DNA from: Clostridium sp. AF27-2AA
Lineage (GTDB): Bacteria; Bacillota; Clostridia; Lachnospirales; Lachnospiraceae
Direction of reading: 5' to 3'
Assembly (NCBI RefSeq): GCF_003478505.1
Contig: NZ_QUFI01000001.1
Span: 214,407-278,406, forward strand
Length of the DNA: 64,000 nucleotides
Part shown: positions 47,674 through 56,173 of the stretch, piece after piece
Position numbering within the stretch: position 1 is the stretch's first letter
Layout of the letters: each line of letters starts with the position of its first letter
Notes under the pieces: model-generated
What the model was told of the DNA's origin: nothing
What the model saw: the letters and a program-made list of their open reading frames with translations, nothing else
Database searches by the model: none
Position numbers and translations under genes: made by a program

Positions 47674-48626
47674 TGGCAGTATCATACGGATATGTGGCTA
47701 TCGTGCCAAAGGGCATTTGGAGTGCCGAAACACAATATGAAGCGTGCAATCTTGTTGAACACGACGGAAGTAGCTATGTTGCGAAAGCAAGACCGCCGAT
47801 TGGAACACTGCCTACTGATACGGCATATTGGCAGGTGTCGGCAGCGGGCACAAAAAAGGCAACGGTTGACAGCCTTGGAACTGTTATGCCGGACGGTACG
47901 ACAACAGAAGTAAATGAAGAGGGAAAGATAAGCGCTAAAACAGCTCAACAGGATTCTGCTGGCATGGTTAAAGGCAGTGATGATATCACTGTCGGGGAAG
48001 ACGGTGCATTGACTATCAACACTGCTTTTGAACAGGCTACAGAGCTGGCGAATCTGATTGCTGGAGAAGCCATTAAGGAAGTCTTGGGTAAGGTGTCAAA
48101 GGCGATTGCAACGACTATGAATCTGGACCAGAATGCTCTTTTAAAGAATATGGTTTCTGGTATCGATGCAAATGACGGCAATAAGATTCCGAGCAGTGCT
48201 TTTGTACATACACTGTATGAGCGCCTTGGTATGGGGACGGACCTTTCAGCCGGTGACGCCACGAATGTAACGCAGGCGGTTAATTCACTATATAGTAATT
48301 TAACACCTTCTGGAATTACCGATGTATCTCATGCTATTAATACGGCATATGGATCTGGCAACATTTCTTATCACGTAATTAGCAAGGTGTGTTTTGTTTA
48401 TTTTGTATTCACTCCTAGTCAAAAATGCGACAATGTAGGATTACTTAATAATGGCGTATTACCGCTCGCAAAGGACGCTTTGTATCATAGTATATCAACC
48501 TGGGGCAACCCAAACGTAGCTGTAAGTCTAGTGCAAACGATTACAACCGGTGGCCTACGCTTTTGGTGCGGAGAATCCTCTATAGGTATGCAAATTTTTG
48601 ACAGTTTTTCGTATTGCATCAAGTAA
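47673..48626 (+). CDS. Tail fibre with exchangeable C-terminus
   Basis: 317 residues. The constant part is residues 1 to about 206: an N-terminal carbohydrate-binding-like module (GIWSAETQYEACNLVEHDGS, SYVAKARPPIGTLPTD) and a helical stalk. At SLYSNLT the gene crosses site S3 (48291-48304); everything after it (TPSGITDVSHAINTAYGSGN to SFSYCIK) is a cassette that can be replaced by inversion. Likely the receptor-binding tip. Confidence 0.85.
   Translation: MAVSYGYVAIVPKGIWSAETQYEACNLVEHDGSSYVAKARPPIGTLPTDTAYWQVSAAGTKKATVDSLGTVMPDGTTTEVNEEGKISAKTAQQDSAGMVKGSDDITVGEDGALTINTAFEQATELANLIAGEAIKEVLGKVSKAIATTMNLDQNALLKNMVSGIDANDGNKIPSSAFVHTLYERLGMGTDLSAGDATNVTQAVNSLYSNLTPSGITDVSHAINTAYGSGNISYHVISKVCFVYFVFTPSQKCDNVGLLNNGVLPLAKDALYHSISTWGNPNVAVSLVQTITTGGLRFWCGESSIGMQIFDSFSYCIK
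48291..48304 (+). repeat. Recombination site S3 (expression site)
   Basis: TATAGTAATTTAAC inside the fibre gene, read as codons TAT AGT AAT TTA AC. It is the only site attached to a coding N-terminus. S4 at 48836 is its inverted partner. Confidence 0.8.
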
Positions 48627-48849
48627 TATCCTTAACAATGTTTTCGCGCATGTGCAGACCTCCACCAAAATCAAAGTATGCCAAAAGTAAATTATCATGG
48701 TTGTATACTCCGAGCTTACCGGAATCATCTTTGTAAATATAAAACCCAAGAGTACCACCCTTAGTAAAATTAAGTTTGTGATCAGCGAGATTTATATCTC
48801 CAGAAAAAATTCCACCGGATTTATCAAATTTATCTGCTAAATTACTATT
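48619..48849 (-). other. Silent fibre C-terminal cassette 4
   Basis: Minus-strand frame from S4 (AATAGTAATTTAGC) to TAA at 48619 (NSNLADKFDKSGGIFSGDIN to GLHMRENIVKDIT), 76 codons. It converges on the expressed cassette, overlapping its stop by a few bases. Inversion of 48291-48849 would fuse it in frame to the fibre N-terminus. A stray ATG six bases before the site has no ribosome site. Confidence 0.8.
48836..48849 (-). repeat. Recombination site S4
   Basis: AATAGTAATTTAGC, two differences from S1-S3, in inverted orientation to S3. Confidence 0.7.
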
Positions 48850-48897
48850 TTGCACAAAAACTTTTTTCCAAATTTTGGAAGTGTAACATTTTCAATA

Positions 48898-48918
48898 AGA
48901 CCTTCGGGTCTATTTTTT
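48898..48918 (+). terminator. UUCG-tetraloop terminator
   Basis: AGACC-TTCG-GGTCT followed by ATTTTTT. Separates the fibre/cassette segment from the following genes. Confidence 0.85.
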
Positions 48919-48951
48919 ATTGCCCGAAAACAGGGCAGAAAGGAGCTCTTT

Positions 48952-49392
48952 ATGAGTGAGAAACTTAAAACCCAGAGCGGAGCAGTCTATGAGCTGACAC
49001 CGAATGGGGCATATTTTGCGGATGATACCGCAAAGGTGATTTTTGTATTCCCGAATGGCAAGACCTATGAACAGATCGAGTCGGACATCGAAGGGAATGA
49101 CCGTTTGCTGATTCTGGACGCAGACGGCGAGGCCATGGAGACCAAGGTTGGTTACACCTGCCTGGATGGAATTACTAAGAAAATGGATTTCGTGATCGGC
49201 ACGAAACAGGTGGAAGCTGGCACTGATGAGTCCGGCAACACTCTTTACACCACAGAAGATGTGCATGGTGCGGCTATGATTGTGGTCCTGAAAAAAGCAG
49301 ATATTCGGGCAGAGCTTGCGGCAGCCCAGAAGCAGATTGCCAACCTCAATGAAACTGTTGATATGCTTGTTTTAGCTGATCTGGAGGGATGA
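48952..49392 (+). CDS. Tail-region protein before XkdX
   Basis: 146 residues from ATG 48952 (GAAAGGAGCTCTTT). SGAVYELTPNGAYFADDTAK and YEQIESDIEGNDRLLILDAD; C-terminal coiled coil (ELAAAQKQIANLNETVDMLV). Similar to hypothetical proteins between fibre and lysis genes; role unknown, perhaps fibre-associated. Confidence 0.68.
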   Translation: MSEKLKTQSGAVYELTPNGAYFADDTAKVIFVFPNGKTYEQIESDIEGNDRLLILDADGEAMETKVGYTCLDGITKKMDFVIGTKQVEAGTDESGNTLYTTEDVHGAAMIVVLKKADIRAELAAAQKQIANLNETVDMLVLADLEG

Positions 49393-49395
49393 GAG

Positions 49396-49527
49396 ATGTT
49401 TGATAGACTGAAAAATCTTTATATTAATGATAGGCTGTCAACGGTAGGATTATCCAACGCTGTTATCAAAGGTTGGATTACCGAGGAACAGCGGCAGGAA
49501 ATTATCGCAGCAAAAAAGAAAAAGTAG
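49396..49527 (+). CDS. XkdX-family protein
   Basis: 43 residues, DRLKNLYINDRLSTVGLSNA and KGWITEEQRQEII match the XkdX family of tiny proteins between fibre and holin genes. Function unknown. Confidence 0.82.
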   Translation: MFDRLKNLYINDRLSTVGLSNAVIKGWITEEQRQEIIAAKKKK

Positions 49528-49542
49528 TAGGAGGTGCCGGAC

Positions 49543-49860
49543 ATGACAGATACAGAGGTTGCTGTAAAACTGGAAAACCATGATCAGCAGATAAAATCCC
49601 TTAAACATAGGATGGACGAACAGGAAGAGCAGGGAAAGTCCCTGAGTAGCCTTGCACTGTCAGTCCAGAAATTGGCACTGTCAATGGAATCCATGATTGA
49701 GGAGCAGAAGAATCAGGGCGCACGCTTGGCCAAATTAGAAGCCGAACCTGCGGAGCGCTGGAGTAGTATGACGCGGACCATCTTTAATACTATGGTCGGG
49801 GCAATGGCTGGGGCTCTTGCGACAGGGGTTATCTATATGATGGCCCAGCATATTAAATAG
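49543..49860 (+). CDS. XhlA-like holin-associated protein
   Basis: 105 residues from ATG 49543 (AGGAGGTGCCGGAC). Long coiled coil (VKLENHDQQIKSLKHRMDEQ) followed by one C-terminal TM (MVGAMAGALATGVIYMMAQ), as in haemolysin XhlA. Works with the holin in membrane permeabilisation. Confidence 0.78.
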   Translation: MTDTEVAVKLENHDQQIKSLKHRMDEQEEQGKSLSSLALSVQKLALSMESMIEEQKNQGARLAKLEAEPAERWSSMTRTIFNTMVGAMAGALATGVIYMMAQHIK

Positions 49861-49878
49861 TAGAGGAGAGCGAATACC

Positions 49879-50055
49879 ATGAAAGAAAAGTTAGCGAAAC
49901 TAATTGATGTGAAAAGTATTATGACGTTGGCACTGACTGGCGGATTTATCGGATTAACTTGCGCCGGAGAAATCACAGGGGAACAGTTCCTTACCATTTT
50001 CACTATGATTGTGGGGTTTTATTTCGGTACACAGGCACAGAAAGCAGGTAAATAG
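49879..50055 (+). CDS. Small holin-like membrane protein
   Basis: 58 residues with two hydrophobic segments (IMTLALTGGFIGLTCAG and FLTIFTMIVGFYFGTQAQ). GAGGAGAGCG upstream. By position between XhlA-like and lysin genes, a holin component. Confidence 0.7.
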   Translation: MKEKLAKLIDVKSIMTLALTGGFIGLTCAGEITGEQFLTIFTMIVGFYFGTQAQKAGK

Positions 50056-50120
50056 AAAGGCGGTGATCCTTTTCTCCGGGTCCGGCGGTAACCGGGCGGT
50101 CTAAAGCCAACTATACATAC

Positions 50121-50146
50121 GGCGGTCAGAAATGGCCGCCTTTTTC
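50121..50146 (+). terminator. Terminator directly before the lysin gene
   Basis: GGCGGTCA-GAAA-TGGCCGCC (one G-U) followed by TTTTTCTTTTT, ending 10-15 nt before the lysin ribosome site. Confidence 0.82.
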
Positions 50147-50165
50147 TTTTTGTGGAGGTTTGGTT

Positions 50166-51281
50166 ATGTATGGATTAAAAGCGAGCCATGTTGTTGATAT
50201 GGCGAGAAAATACAAGAACTATCAGGAAAAAAGCAAACTGGGAACCCGGGCGCAGATGTGGAATTTTCATTGGTCGCCGGGATACAACAACTACACCATT
50301 TGGGCTATGCTCTATAATGATTATGTACGCAGAAATTTTCAGGGGCAGGCCTGGTGCGCTATGTTCGGAGCAGATGTTTTTGTTCTTGCGCTGATGGAAC
50401 GCGGTCTTTCCCAGAACAACGCTGTTACTGCGGCAAAAGATCTTCTTGGTGGTGATTTACCATATAACTGTCAGCAGTTCGTAAATCAGCATCTCAGAGA
50501 CAAGCGGCTGGATCATAAACCGGCAGTCGGTGCACCAGTGATTTTCTGGACTGGAAAGAAATATGGTCATTTTGGCATCGTATCTAGTGTGAATAGTAAC
50601 GGAAACGGATTTACTTCGGTAGAGGGCAACACAAGTGGCGGTGCTGATAAGGTGGATCCAGACGGCGGGGCAGTTTGTGAAAAATGGCATCACCTGGACA
50701 GCAAGACATATTTCTGGCATCCTGTTTATGATTCGGAGACCGAGGAACCAGAGCTCATCATGTATGGGGTATCGACCGGACAGAAAGGTCTTAAAGTAGT
50801 TGGAGCGGAAGCACTGTTTGTGCGGGACTACCCTGCTACAGGAAAGGCCATCGGAGAACTGAAAAAGGGAACTATGATTAAGCCTATTCGGAAGTGTTTT
50901 GTTGATGGTAAGCCGTGGTATCAGATTGCTTACGGTGCCGGTGTTGGTTGGATTTCTGCCAGATTTCTTTCTGGCTGGGTTCTGGAAGACAACGCCCTGT
51001 GGTGGTATGTGCAGCTTGGGTATCGTTTTGCGGTAAATGCCTGGCAGCAGATTGATGGCATTTATTATTACTTCGACAGTACCGGCTATATGGCAACCTC
51101 CAGATGGATCCTGGACAGCGGGACATATTACTATGTAACAAAATCTGGTGAGATGGCCAGAAATGCTTATGTTAAGTCTTCAGATCAGAATCTGTACTAC
51201 TGGGTGGGCGATGATGGCGCATGGCAGCCGGAATGGGATACTAAAATACCGGATTTTGATAAATATCAGCTTGCTGAATAA
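50166..51281 (+). CDS. Endolysin with CHAP-like domain, SH3 and choline-binding-type repeats
   Basis: 371 residues from ATG 50166 (GGAGGTTTGGTT). Cysteine peptidase/amidase core: QAWCAMFGADVFVL (Cys about 63) and KYGHFGIVSSV (His about 137). An SH3-like segment (FVRDYPATGKAIGELKKG, WYQIAYGAGVGWISARF) and C-terminal CW repeats (AWQQIDGIYYYFDSTGYMAT, WILDSGTYYYVTKSGEMA). Cuts host peptidoglycan at lysis. Confidence 0.88.
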   Translation: MYGLKASHVVDMARKYKNYQEKSKLGTRAQMWNFHWSPGYNNYTIWAMLYNDYVRRNFQGQAWCAMFGADVFVLALMERGLSQNNAVTAAKDLLGGDLPYNCQQFVNQHLRDKRLDHKPAVGAPVIFWTGKKYGHFGIVSSVNSNGNGFTSVEGNTSGGADKVDPDGGAVCEKWHHLDSKTYFWHPVYDSETEEPELIMYGVSTGQKGLKVVGAEALFVRDYPATGKAIGELKKGTMIKPIRKCFVDGKPWYQIAYGAGVGWISARFLSGWVLEDNALWWYVQLGYRFAVNAWQQIDGIYYYFDSTGYMATSRWILDSGTYYYVTKSGEMARNAYVKSSDQNLYYWVGDDGAWQPEWDTKIPDFDKYQLAE

Positions 51282-51291
51282 ATTTCTTCAT

Positions 51292-51314
51292 CCCCGCGCT
51301 GTGATGGTGCGGGG
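51292..51314 (+). terminator. Hairpin after the lysin
   Basis: CCCCGC pairs with GCGGGG around an 11-nt loop; followed by AATCCTTTG, a weak T-run. Confidence 0.5.
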
Positions 51315-51347
51315 AATCCTTTGATTTTCTTCAAAAACTCTCCTGAA

Positions 51348-51362
51348 TATAGTAATATTAAC
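51348..51362 (+). repeat. Recombination site S5
   Basis: TATAGTAATATTAAC. Shares ATAGTAAT with S1-S4; the right part is one base longer. Confidence 0.7.
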
Positions 51363-51701
51363 ATCGTTGAAAAAACTTGGTCTGGAGTTGACATCCCATT
51401 TACTAAAACAAGCGGTAATGCCAATATCGTCACACTTAAACAAAGCGTATGTGGAAAAGTCGTGCAACTGTATATTTCACTGACAGCCACCGGAACAACG
51501 AATGAAGGTGATAATATAATAGTTGGTCAATTTACCAATACAATAAAACGTCCTATATCAATCATAAATACAGCAGCGTATCAAACGTCGGATATATATA
51601 TTTATCTCATAGATAATACAGGGAAACTGGTTATAAGGGCTTCTAAAGGTGGTTTTGTCAATGGAACCATTAATTTTGGAATATGCTATTTGTCACAATA
51701 A
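51348..51701 (+). other. Silent fibre C-terminal cassette 5
   Basis: Frame from S5 (TATAGTAATATTAAC) to TAA 51701 (YSNINIVEKTWSGVDIPFTK to NFGICYLSQ), 117 codons without ribosome site at its start. Shares the YSN opening in the same phase. Stop abuts that of cassette 6. Confidence 0.8.
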
Positions 51702-51962
51702 TTATGTCGCAATGGCCATCCAATTCACTGCTGGCGTATATACAGCGTCTGATGCATTGGCAATTCTTAAAGTAAAACCAGTTGTAGATATATTAGAACA
51801 AAACGCAAGAATACTTCCGTAGTTATAATTTATAGTTGTTGATTCAACCGTAACAAATACTCTAGGTGTCGCTTTGAATGCTTTGGGAAATAAAATGGGC
51901 ATATCTTTGATTCCTTGGCTGACTTGGGAAAGTGTAATATTTCCTGTTACAATATTACTATA
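51702..51962 (-). other. Silent fibre C-terminal cassette 6
   Basis: Minus-strand frame from S6 (TATAGTAATATTG) to TAA at 51702 (YSNIVTGNITLSQVSQGIKD to YTPAVNWMAIAT), 86 codons. Inverted relative to cassette 5; the two form the third convergent pair. Confidence 0.8.
51949..51962 (-). repeat. Recombination site S6
   Basis: Minus strand TATAGTAATATTG, inverted partner of S5. Confidence 0.7.
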
Positions 51963-52005
51963 TCCTGTACTATTTCAGTAAAAACCTCCCTTCAAACCAC
52001 AAAGT

Positions 52006-52090
52006 CTGCCACAAATGCCATTTTAGATATGCTATTATGATATCAGTGAAAATTATGCAAGGCACTCAGATTATCTGGGTGTCTTTTTTC
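52006..52090 (+). promoter_or_regulatory. Late leader 2: promoter and attenuator before portal genes
   Basis: CTGCCA (52006-52011), 16 nt, TATGCT (52028-52033), with the box GCCACAAATGCC (52008-52019) at the same place as in late leader 1. GGCACTCAGA pairs with TCTGGGTGTC (52061-52083) followed by TTTTTTC. The two leaders are clearly related. Confidence 0.62.
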
Positions 52091-52111
52091 TATGCAAAAT
52101 TGGGTGGTGTG

Positions 52112-52246
52112 ACTATGGGCAAGAAGAATGATGGCGCTAAGACAAACATATGGAAAACTAATCATATACCGCTTAAGGATCGAAAAACTTCTAGTGGTGT
52201 TACATTTTGGCCCAAAAAGGTAAAAGGTGATAAAAATGCTGACTAA
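52112..52246 (+). CDS. Small protein preceding portal
   Basis: 44 residues, basic (MGKKNDGAKTNIWKTNHIPL and TFWPKKVKGDK). GGTGGTGTGACT before ATG is a weak ribosome site. Overlaps portal by 11 bp. Unknown function. Confidence 0.55.
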   Translation, partial: TMGKKNDGAKTNIWKTNHIPLKDRKTSSGVTFWPKKVKGDKNAD

Positions 52247-53792
52247 AGGCAGAAGAATGCTGTTTACGGATGTAGATGTGATTACGCCGCAAAATATTTT
52301 GCCTGTTCTTAATAAGGCATTCTGCGAACACGAATGGAATGTGCTGGAAGAAATTTATCTGTTTGATTATGTGGCGGGCGAACAGCCTATATTAAATCGG
52401 AAAAAAGAAATTCGTGAGGACATTAATGAACGGGTGGTTATTAATGTTGCGAGTCGCATTAAGGCATTCAAACTCGGATACGAATTTAGCAATCCGATTA
52501 CGTATGTGCAAGCTGGTGAAATCCAGGCGCTGAAAGGTAAGTTGGCAAAGATTCTTTCAAAGATCTTTAAAAAAGATGAGTCTATTAAAGATGATTATCG
52601 AATTACAGCGTTGAATGAAATGCTAAGAGAGCAAAGCAAATCTTCTAAGGACATGCTTCTGGCAGACAGTTTTAAGACTTGCGGGCTTGGATATCGGCTC
52701 ATTCTCCCGAATGATAATGAAGAGGAACTTTCGCTTTTCAAAATTACAACACTTAATCCAATGAGAGCATTTGTTGTATATAAAAATGACGCCTTCCGTG
52801 AGCCAATGTTGGGTGTGTCTTATGCAATTACTGATAACGGAACATATAAAATCGGCGCATGGAGCAAGAAAAACTATTTTGAAATTACCCGTCCAATAGG
52901 AATGAATGCGGCATGCAATGAGGGCTTCACGGTCAAGCCTTGGACTTATGGGGAGATTCCTGTTATTGAGTATGCAAACGAGAGAAATATCCTTGGAAAT
53001 AGCTTTGGATGTTTTGAATCCGTAATGCCGATTTTGGATGAGCTTAACACTGTCAATTCGGATAGGGCAAATGATATTGCTCAATTTGTTCAGGCGCTTT
53101 TATGGTTCCATAACTGTGAACTAGATGATGGGCAAAAACAGCAGCTCGTTGATGGTAATGGCTTGATCATAACAAAAAGCTCTGGTGATGGTCGGGATGC
53201 AAAGATTACATATCTCACCCAGACATTGAATCAGTCGGAAATTCAGTCGTATGTGGACTACTTGAAACAGGAAACGCAAGAAATTTCCGGAGTTCCGATG
53301 TTTGGTATTTCTACCGGAGGCTCTACCGGAACGGCTACGAGCATGTCCAACGGCTATTCAGAAGCTGATTCGAGAGCACAGACGAGTGAACAGGAGTTCG
53401 AACAGTCGGAGCGAAGAGCCATTAAAGTGATGCTGGCAATTGCACGGCATGATAAAGATCGTGATGATGCAGATATTGGAAGCCTTAGGGTGTCTGATGT
53501 GGGAATCAAGTTCACCAGAAACAAAACTTACAATCTGACCGACAAAGTGAATGCTTGGGCAACGCTTCTAAAAAACGGAGCGGATCCGCTTAGGGCAACT
53601 GAAATTGCATCCTTTACAACCGACACACAGCAGTTTGCAGTTGATTCCATGGAAATGATTAAGGAAATTCAGAAGTCCTATGCAAAAGGAACTGGCACAA
53701 CATCTGTTGGCAGCGAGGAGCCTGATGCGGGCAAAATTATGCAGGATAATTCGGATCAGAACAAAAACAGTCCATTGTCTGGACAGTTATGA
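52236..53792 (+). CDS. Portal protein (SPP1 gp6-like)
   Basis: 518 residues from ATG 52236 (AAGGTGATAAAA). RVVINVASRIKAFKLGYEFS, LGYRLILPNDNEEELSLFKI, VIEYANERNILGNSFGCFES and DELNTVNSDRANDIAQFVQA follow the SPP1-type portal family. Forms the dodecameric DNA gate of the head and docks TerL. The C-terminal tail is low complexity. Confidence 0.9.
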   Translation: MLTKGRRMLFTDVDVITPQNILPVLNKAFCEHEWNVLEEIYLFDYVAGEQPILNRKKEIREDINERVVINVASRIKAFKLGYEFSNPITYVQAGEIQALKGKLAKILSKIFKKDESIKDDYRITALNEMLREQSKSSKDMLLADSFKTCGLGYRLILPNDNEEELSLFKITTLNPMRAFVVYKNDAFREPMLGVSYAITDNGTYKIGAWSKKNYFEITRPIGMNAACNEGFTVKPWTYGEIPVIEYANERNILGNSFGCFESVMPILDELNTVNSDRANDIAQFVQALLWFHNCELDDGQKQQLVDGNGLIITKSSGDGRDAKITYLTQTLNQSEIQSYVDYLKQETQEISGVPMFGISTGGSTGTATSMSNGYSEADSRAQTSEQEFEQSERRAIKVMLAIARHDKDRDDADIGSLRVSDVGIKFTRNKTYNLTDKVNAWATLLKNGADPLRATEIASFTTDTQQFAVDSMEMIKEIQKSYAKGTGTTSVGSEEPDAGKIMQDNSDQNKNSPLSGQL

Positions 53793-53795
53793 ATT

Positions 53796-53821
53796 AAGGC
53801 GCTCAGAAATGGGCGCTTTTT
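53796..53821 (+). terminator. Terminator after portal
   Basis: AAGGCGCTCA-GAAA-TGGGCGCTTT followed by T-run. The GAAA loop and flanks resemble the terminator at 50121. Confidence 0.8.
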
Positions 53822-53939
53822 ATAATGCGGCAGAGAAGCCGCTATATAAATTTCGCGGGCATAAATAATCTTCGGAGATGAAGTAAAAGCGCAAAAATTA
53901 ATAGGCAGAGAAGCCTTTAAAACGCAGGAGGTAATTTGT

Positions 53940-54521
53940 ATGGATTGGAAAGCTTTATTAGGAAGTGCCTACGTGGATGGCATGAGTGATGAAGAGGCTA
54001 AAGCAAAATTCGATGAGATTTATATGCTGAGGGCCGACCATGAGCGAGAAAACCAGAAAAACAAAGGACTTATTGACCAGTATTCCGCTCAGATTGCAGA
54101 GAACAAGAGAAAACAGCGTGAGCAGATGTCGGAAGCTGAAAAAGCCGAAGCTGAACGCAAGGAACAGTGGGATGCGATGGTGAAAAAAAACCAGGATCTT
54201 GAGAGAACACTCAAGATTTCCGAACTGGCTGGTGCTTACATGGAACGCGGCTTTGATAAAGATTTCGCTACAGAGACCGCAACGGCCATGTATGACGGCG
54301 ACAATGCAACTGTTCTCAGCAATGAGAAAATCTTTGCAGATAAGCGGGAAGCTTCTCTTAAAAGTGCTTGGGAAAAGGAGTATCAGGTGAATCCTCCGGC
54401 CGGCAATGGCTCTGGAAGAGTGGACCTCTCCAAACAGATTGCAGAAGCGCAAGAGCGTGGCGATATGGTTACTTATGCTTCCTTAGTGCGTCAGCAGAGT
54501 GAAGCAAATGCAAAAAGATAG
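53940..54521 (+). CDS. Scaffolding protein (DUF4355-like)
   Basis: 193 residues, mostly coiled coil and highly charged (ERENQKNKGLIDQYSAQIAE, KRKQREQMSEAEKAEAERKE), with a C-terminal helical region. Between portal and capsid, the place of scaffolding proteins that guide procapsid assembly. GCAGGAGG upstream. Confidence 0.85.
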   Translation: MDWKALLGSAYVDGMSDEEAKAKFDEIYMLRADHERENQKNKGLIDQYSAQIAENKRKQREQMSEAEKAEAERKEQWDAMVKKNQDLERTLKISELAGAYMERGFDKDFATETATAMYDGDNATVLSNEKIFADKREASLKSAWEKEYQVNPPAGNGSGRVDLSKQIAEAQERGDMVTYASLVRQQSEANAKR

Positions 54522-54540
54522 AAAGGTAAGGTAAAAGAGT

Positions 54541-55836
54541 ATGTCAGACATCTATGCAATGAGTGGCAACACCCCGAATTACAGTGGAATGCTGTTTAAT
54601 AAGGGCAACACTAAAACTCCGTTTTCTACCATGATTGGTGCGAGACGGAAATCTACTAATCACACAGAATTCGTAACCGGTCAGGAATTTGAGACTGCTC
54701 AGGGATCTCAGCCGAATATTTCTGAGAGCCAGTCCTTAACTGCTCCGGATTCCAGCATCGTAACTAGGGAACAGAAAACTAACGTAACTCAGATTTTCCA
54801 GGAGTCCGTTGGTATTTCCTATGGAAAGATGTCTAATATGGGCACTATGGCAGGCATTAATGTTGCCGGTCAGCAGCCGAATCCGCCGACTGAGGAAGAT
54901 TTTCAGATTGCGGCCAAGATGGCGAAGATTGCTCAGGATATTGAGTACACCTTCATCAACGGCGTGTATCAGAAATCCACTGGCGACAGCGTAGCTAACA
55001 GATCCCGCGGACTTCTGAATGCTATCACATCAAACGTAATTGATGCGGACGGAAAGAGTCTGTCCTTCCTTCTGGTTTGTGAGGCTCTGAAGTTGATTGA
55101 TGAAAGCAATGGTTCTCTGGACGGCCTGATTCTCGGCCTGGATTCTACCAGTAGAATGCAGCTGAATGCTGATGCTGCAGCAAATGGCTTAACCATCGTG
55201 GATAGTGGAAGAATGGTAAATGGCATTGCCATTGATACCGTGCTTACTCCGCTGGGCACCGTCGGCCTGAGAAGCCTTAAGTACCTTCCAGCGGGCACTA
55301 TTGCTATTTTTGACCCGTTGGTCATGGCTCCTGTAGATCAGCCCGTTCCGGGCAAAGGCAATTTCTTCCTTGAAGAGCTTGCAAAAACTGGTGCAGGAAC
55401 CAAAAAGCAGATCTTTGGTCAGGTTGGTTTAGATCATGGACCGGAGTGGTATTCTGCGAAAATTACCGGACTGTCCACTAAGATGCCGAAAAACAGTGAT
55501 CTGGCACGCAAGGTATTTCAGATTACCTCTGCGGATATTTCCGGTGAAGCTGAACTGGGAACTCTGACTGTGGCTTCTGCAGCAAGCTTAACCACTGTTG
55601 GCAAGACTAAGATTACCGTAACTCCGGAAAAGACAGGTGGTAATTCTTACAAGTACAAAGTCGGCAGCAGTGCAGCAGGCGTCGTACTGAACCAGAATGT
55701 ACAGACCTGGAAGTCCTGGAATGGTTCTGATGAAATCGAAGCAACATCTGGTCAGTTCATCACCATCGTTGAGTGCGATGCAAGCTACAAGGCAGTTAAG
55801 GCCGGAAGTGCAACCGTGACCGCAAAAACAGAGTAG
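54541..55836 (+). CDS. Major capsid protein (SU10-like/DUF5309) with Ig-like tail
   Basis: 431 residues. SGMLFNKGNTKTPFSTMIGA, PDSSIVTREQKTNVTQIFQE and LDSTSRMQLNADAAANGL fit the SU10/DUF5309 HK97-fold family. Residues from about 335 form an extra beta domain (ELGTLTVASAASLTTVGKTK, SAAGVVLNQNVQTWKSWNGS), likely an immunoglobulin-like decoration on the capsid surface. Confidence 0.88.
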   Translation: MSDIYAMSGNTPNYSGMLFNKGNTKTPFSTMIGARRKSTNHTEFVTGQEFETAQGSQPNISESQSLTAPDSSIVTREQKTNVTQIFQESVGISYGKMSNMGTMAGINVAGQQPNPPTEEDFQIAAKMAKIAQDIEYTFINGVYQKSTGDSVANRSRGLLNAITSNVIDADGKSLSFLLVCEALKLIDESNGSLDGLILGLDSTSRMQLNADAAANGLTIVDSGRMVNGIAIDTVLTPLGTVGLRSLKYLPAGTIAIFDPLVMAPVDQPVPGKGNFFLEELAKTGAGTKKQIFGQVGLDHGPEWYSAKITGLSTKMPKNSDLARKVFQITSADISGEAELGTLTVASAASLTTVGKTKITVTPEKTGGNSYKYKVGSSAAGVVLNQNVQTWKSWNGSDEIEATSGQFITIVECDASYKAVKAGSATVTAKTE

Positions 55837-55852
55837 GAGCGAGGTGAGATGA

Positions 55853-56173
55853 GTGGAAGCGGAGATCCTGGATGAAGTCATGGAATACCTTGGTGATGAG
55901 GTGACGGAAATGGACAAGCCGGTTCTGCTCATTCTCATCAATCGGGCCATTCGAAAGGTTTGTTTGAAGCGGTATCCATTCGGCTATACAGATGAGCAGA
56001 AAGAAGCGGCAGTGAAACGGTATCAGGGTATGATATTCGAAGCTGCCGTTTACTACTGGGCGAAACAGGGCGCAGATGGGGAGAGTTCCCATAGTGAGAA
56101 CTCCATTTCCCGCGCATATGAATCGGAAGACAGTATATTTTTTGACATAACACCTATGGTAAAGGTGCTGTAA
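55853..56173 (+). CDS. Head-tail connector (gp6/gp15-like)
   Basis: 106 residues from a GTG. Helical start (AEILDEVMEYLGDEVTEMDK), NRAIRKVCLKRYPFGYTDEQ and EAAVYYWAKQGADGESSHSE as in small connector proteins that attach below the portal. Follows the capsid gene by 16 bp. Confidence 0.78.
   Translation: MEAEILDEVMEYLGDEVTEMDKPVLLILINRAIRKVCLKRYPFGYTDEQKEAAVKRYQGMIFEAAVYYWAKQGADGESSHSENSISRAYESEDSIFFDITPMVKVL

Noticed and set aside
42781-51962. Diversity-generating retroelement as the source of fibre variation
   Set aside because: No reverse transcriptase, Avd gene or adenine-variable template repeat was seen; the inverted cassettes fit DNA inversion.
51282-52111. IS element or transposase between lysin and portal
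   Set aside because: No transposase and no terminal inverted repeats other than the cassette sites.
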